A stretch of DNA of 6,177 bases, from positions 1-6,177 of the forward strand of contig JBEIPP010000181.1 in assembly GCA_040376995.1 (NCBI GenBank), written 5' to 3'. Numbering within the stretch: the stretch's first letter is position 1; each line of letters begins with the position of its first letter. Positions 5,920 to 6,177 of the stretch are shown in pieces. A program made the translations under genes and the position numbers. Under the pieces are notes generated by a model. The model saw nothing but the letters and a program-made list of their open reading frames with translations, ran no database searches and had not been told where the DNA came from. This DNA comes from UBA4416 sp040376995 (GTDB taxonomy: Bacteria > Bacteroidota > Bacteroidia > B-17B0 > Aurantibacillaceae).

Positions 5920-6177
5920 TTATAAAAACCGTAAATTTTTGTTGAATTTTAGTTCATCTGGTATTATTGAATCTACTAATTTGTCAAGGTAATTTTCTAA
6001 ATAATACCACTCTAGATAAAATAGATTATTGTCAAAATCTCCTTGTAAGTTATACCAAAGTGAATAAATAAATAGTCCAATATTTGTATATTGGATTTTT
6101 TTGATTAATTTTGGACTAAATATTAAATCACTTTAAATGTCACTACCTAAATTTATAATAATCAAAGAGAGCTTAAC
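5920..6177 (-). pseudogene. Remnant of an unidentified protein gene, open on both sides of one TAA
   Basis: The minus-strand frame from 6132 to the TAA at 5920-5922 encodes 70 residues that read like real protein: NIGLFIYSLWYNLQGDFDNN, then LEWYYLENYLDKLVDSIIPDE. Aromatic and acidic residues are balanced as in a folded helical protein. There is no ATG, GTG or TTG in this stretch. The same frame is open for the 14 codons from the window edge down to a TAA at 6133-6135 (ending LIIINLGSDI), so the simplest reading is a gene with one nonsense change whose 5' part lies beyond the window. I do not recognise the family. It points the same way as the ImmA/IrrE fragment and may have been part of the same accessory cluster. 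Confidence 0.45.
6076..6102 (+). terminator. AT-rich hairpin with T-run, weak terminator candidate
   Basis: TCCAATAT (6076-6083) pairs with ATATTGGA (6088-6095) around TTGT and is followed by seven T on the plus strand. Only three of eight pairs are G-C. The left arm can alternatively pair as TAGTCCAA (6073-6080) with TTGGACTA (6111-6118). It overlaps the protein-like frame on the minus strand, so a terminator role is uncertain. Confidence 0.3.

Noticed and set aside
4385..6177. CRISPR array or insertion sequence
   Set aside because: No regularly spaced repeats and no transposase motifs or terminal inverted repeats with target duplications were found; the 12-base tandem repeat has no spacers.

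Overview
The window is AT-rich DNA that looks like Bacteroidota, probably a Flavobacteriales or Sphingobacteriales relative. Three things point there: the genes have no Shine-Dalgarno sequences, the tRNA promoter matches the Bacteroidota form (TTG, 19-base spacer, TAnnTTTG), and the integrase relic has the N-terminal arm-binding sequence typical of Bacteroidota tyrosine recombinases. The genus cannot be named from this sequence.

Left part (1-4210, minus strand): a compact, co-directional gene run with gaps of only 11-30 bases. In transcription order it holds a 153-aa protein of unknown function, kdnA (aminotransferase), a 420-aa protein with a J-domain-like HPD segment, kdnB (Fe-dependent alcohol dehydrogenase type), and the first 25 codons of kdsA, cut by the window edge. 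KdsA makes Kdo-8-phosphate. KdnB oxidises Kdo at C8 and KdnA aminates that carbon, giving 8-amino-3,8-dideoxy-Kdo (Kdo8N), a lipopolysaccharide core sugar that carries a positive charge. The operon therefore looks like Kdo synthesis plus its conversion to Kdo8N. The J-domain-like gene between kdnA and kdnB has no evident link to sugar chemistry and is visibly richer in A+T than its neighbours.

Middle part (4248-4901): a tRNA-Lys(TTT) gene, divergent from the operon, with a good promoter and a strong terminator. It is followed by short direct repeats, then by the N-terminal remnant of a tyrosine recombinase on the plus strand with a one-base frameshift and an early end, then by a hairpin terminator. 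This is what an old integration site at a tRNA 3' end looks like.

Right part (4911-6177, minus strand): debris of an accessory module. It contains the C-terminal third of an ImmA/IrrE-type protein and, three bases downstream, a PIN-domain ribonuclease gene. All four PIN acidic residues are present, but the reading frame breaks exactly at a T TTT TTA heptamer. At the right edge is a 70-codon protein-like frame with no start codon, open on both sides of a single TAA. The PIN gene is either a pseudogene, a sequencing error in a homopolymer, or a candidate for -1 ribosomal frameshifting.

I do not see a complete new system. The points most worth following are the J-domain-like gene embedded in the Kdo8N operon and the slippery sequence in the PIN gene.
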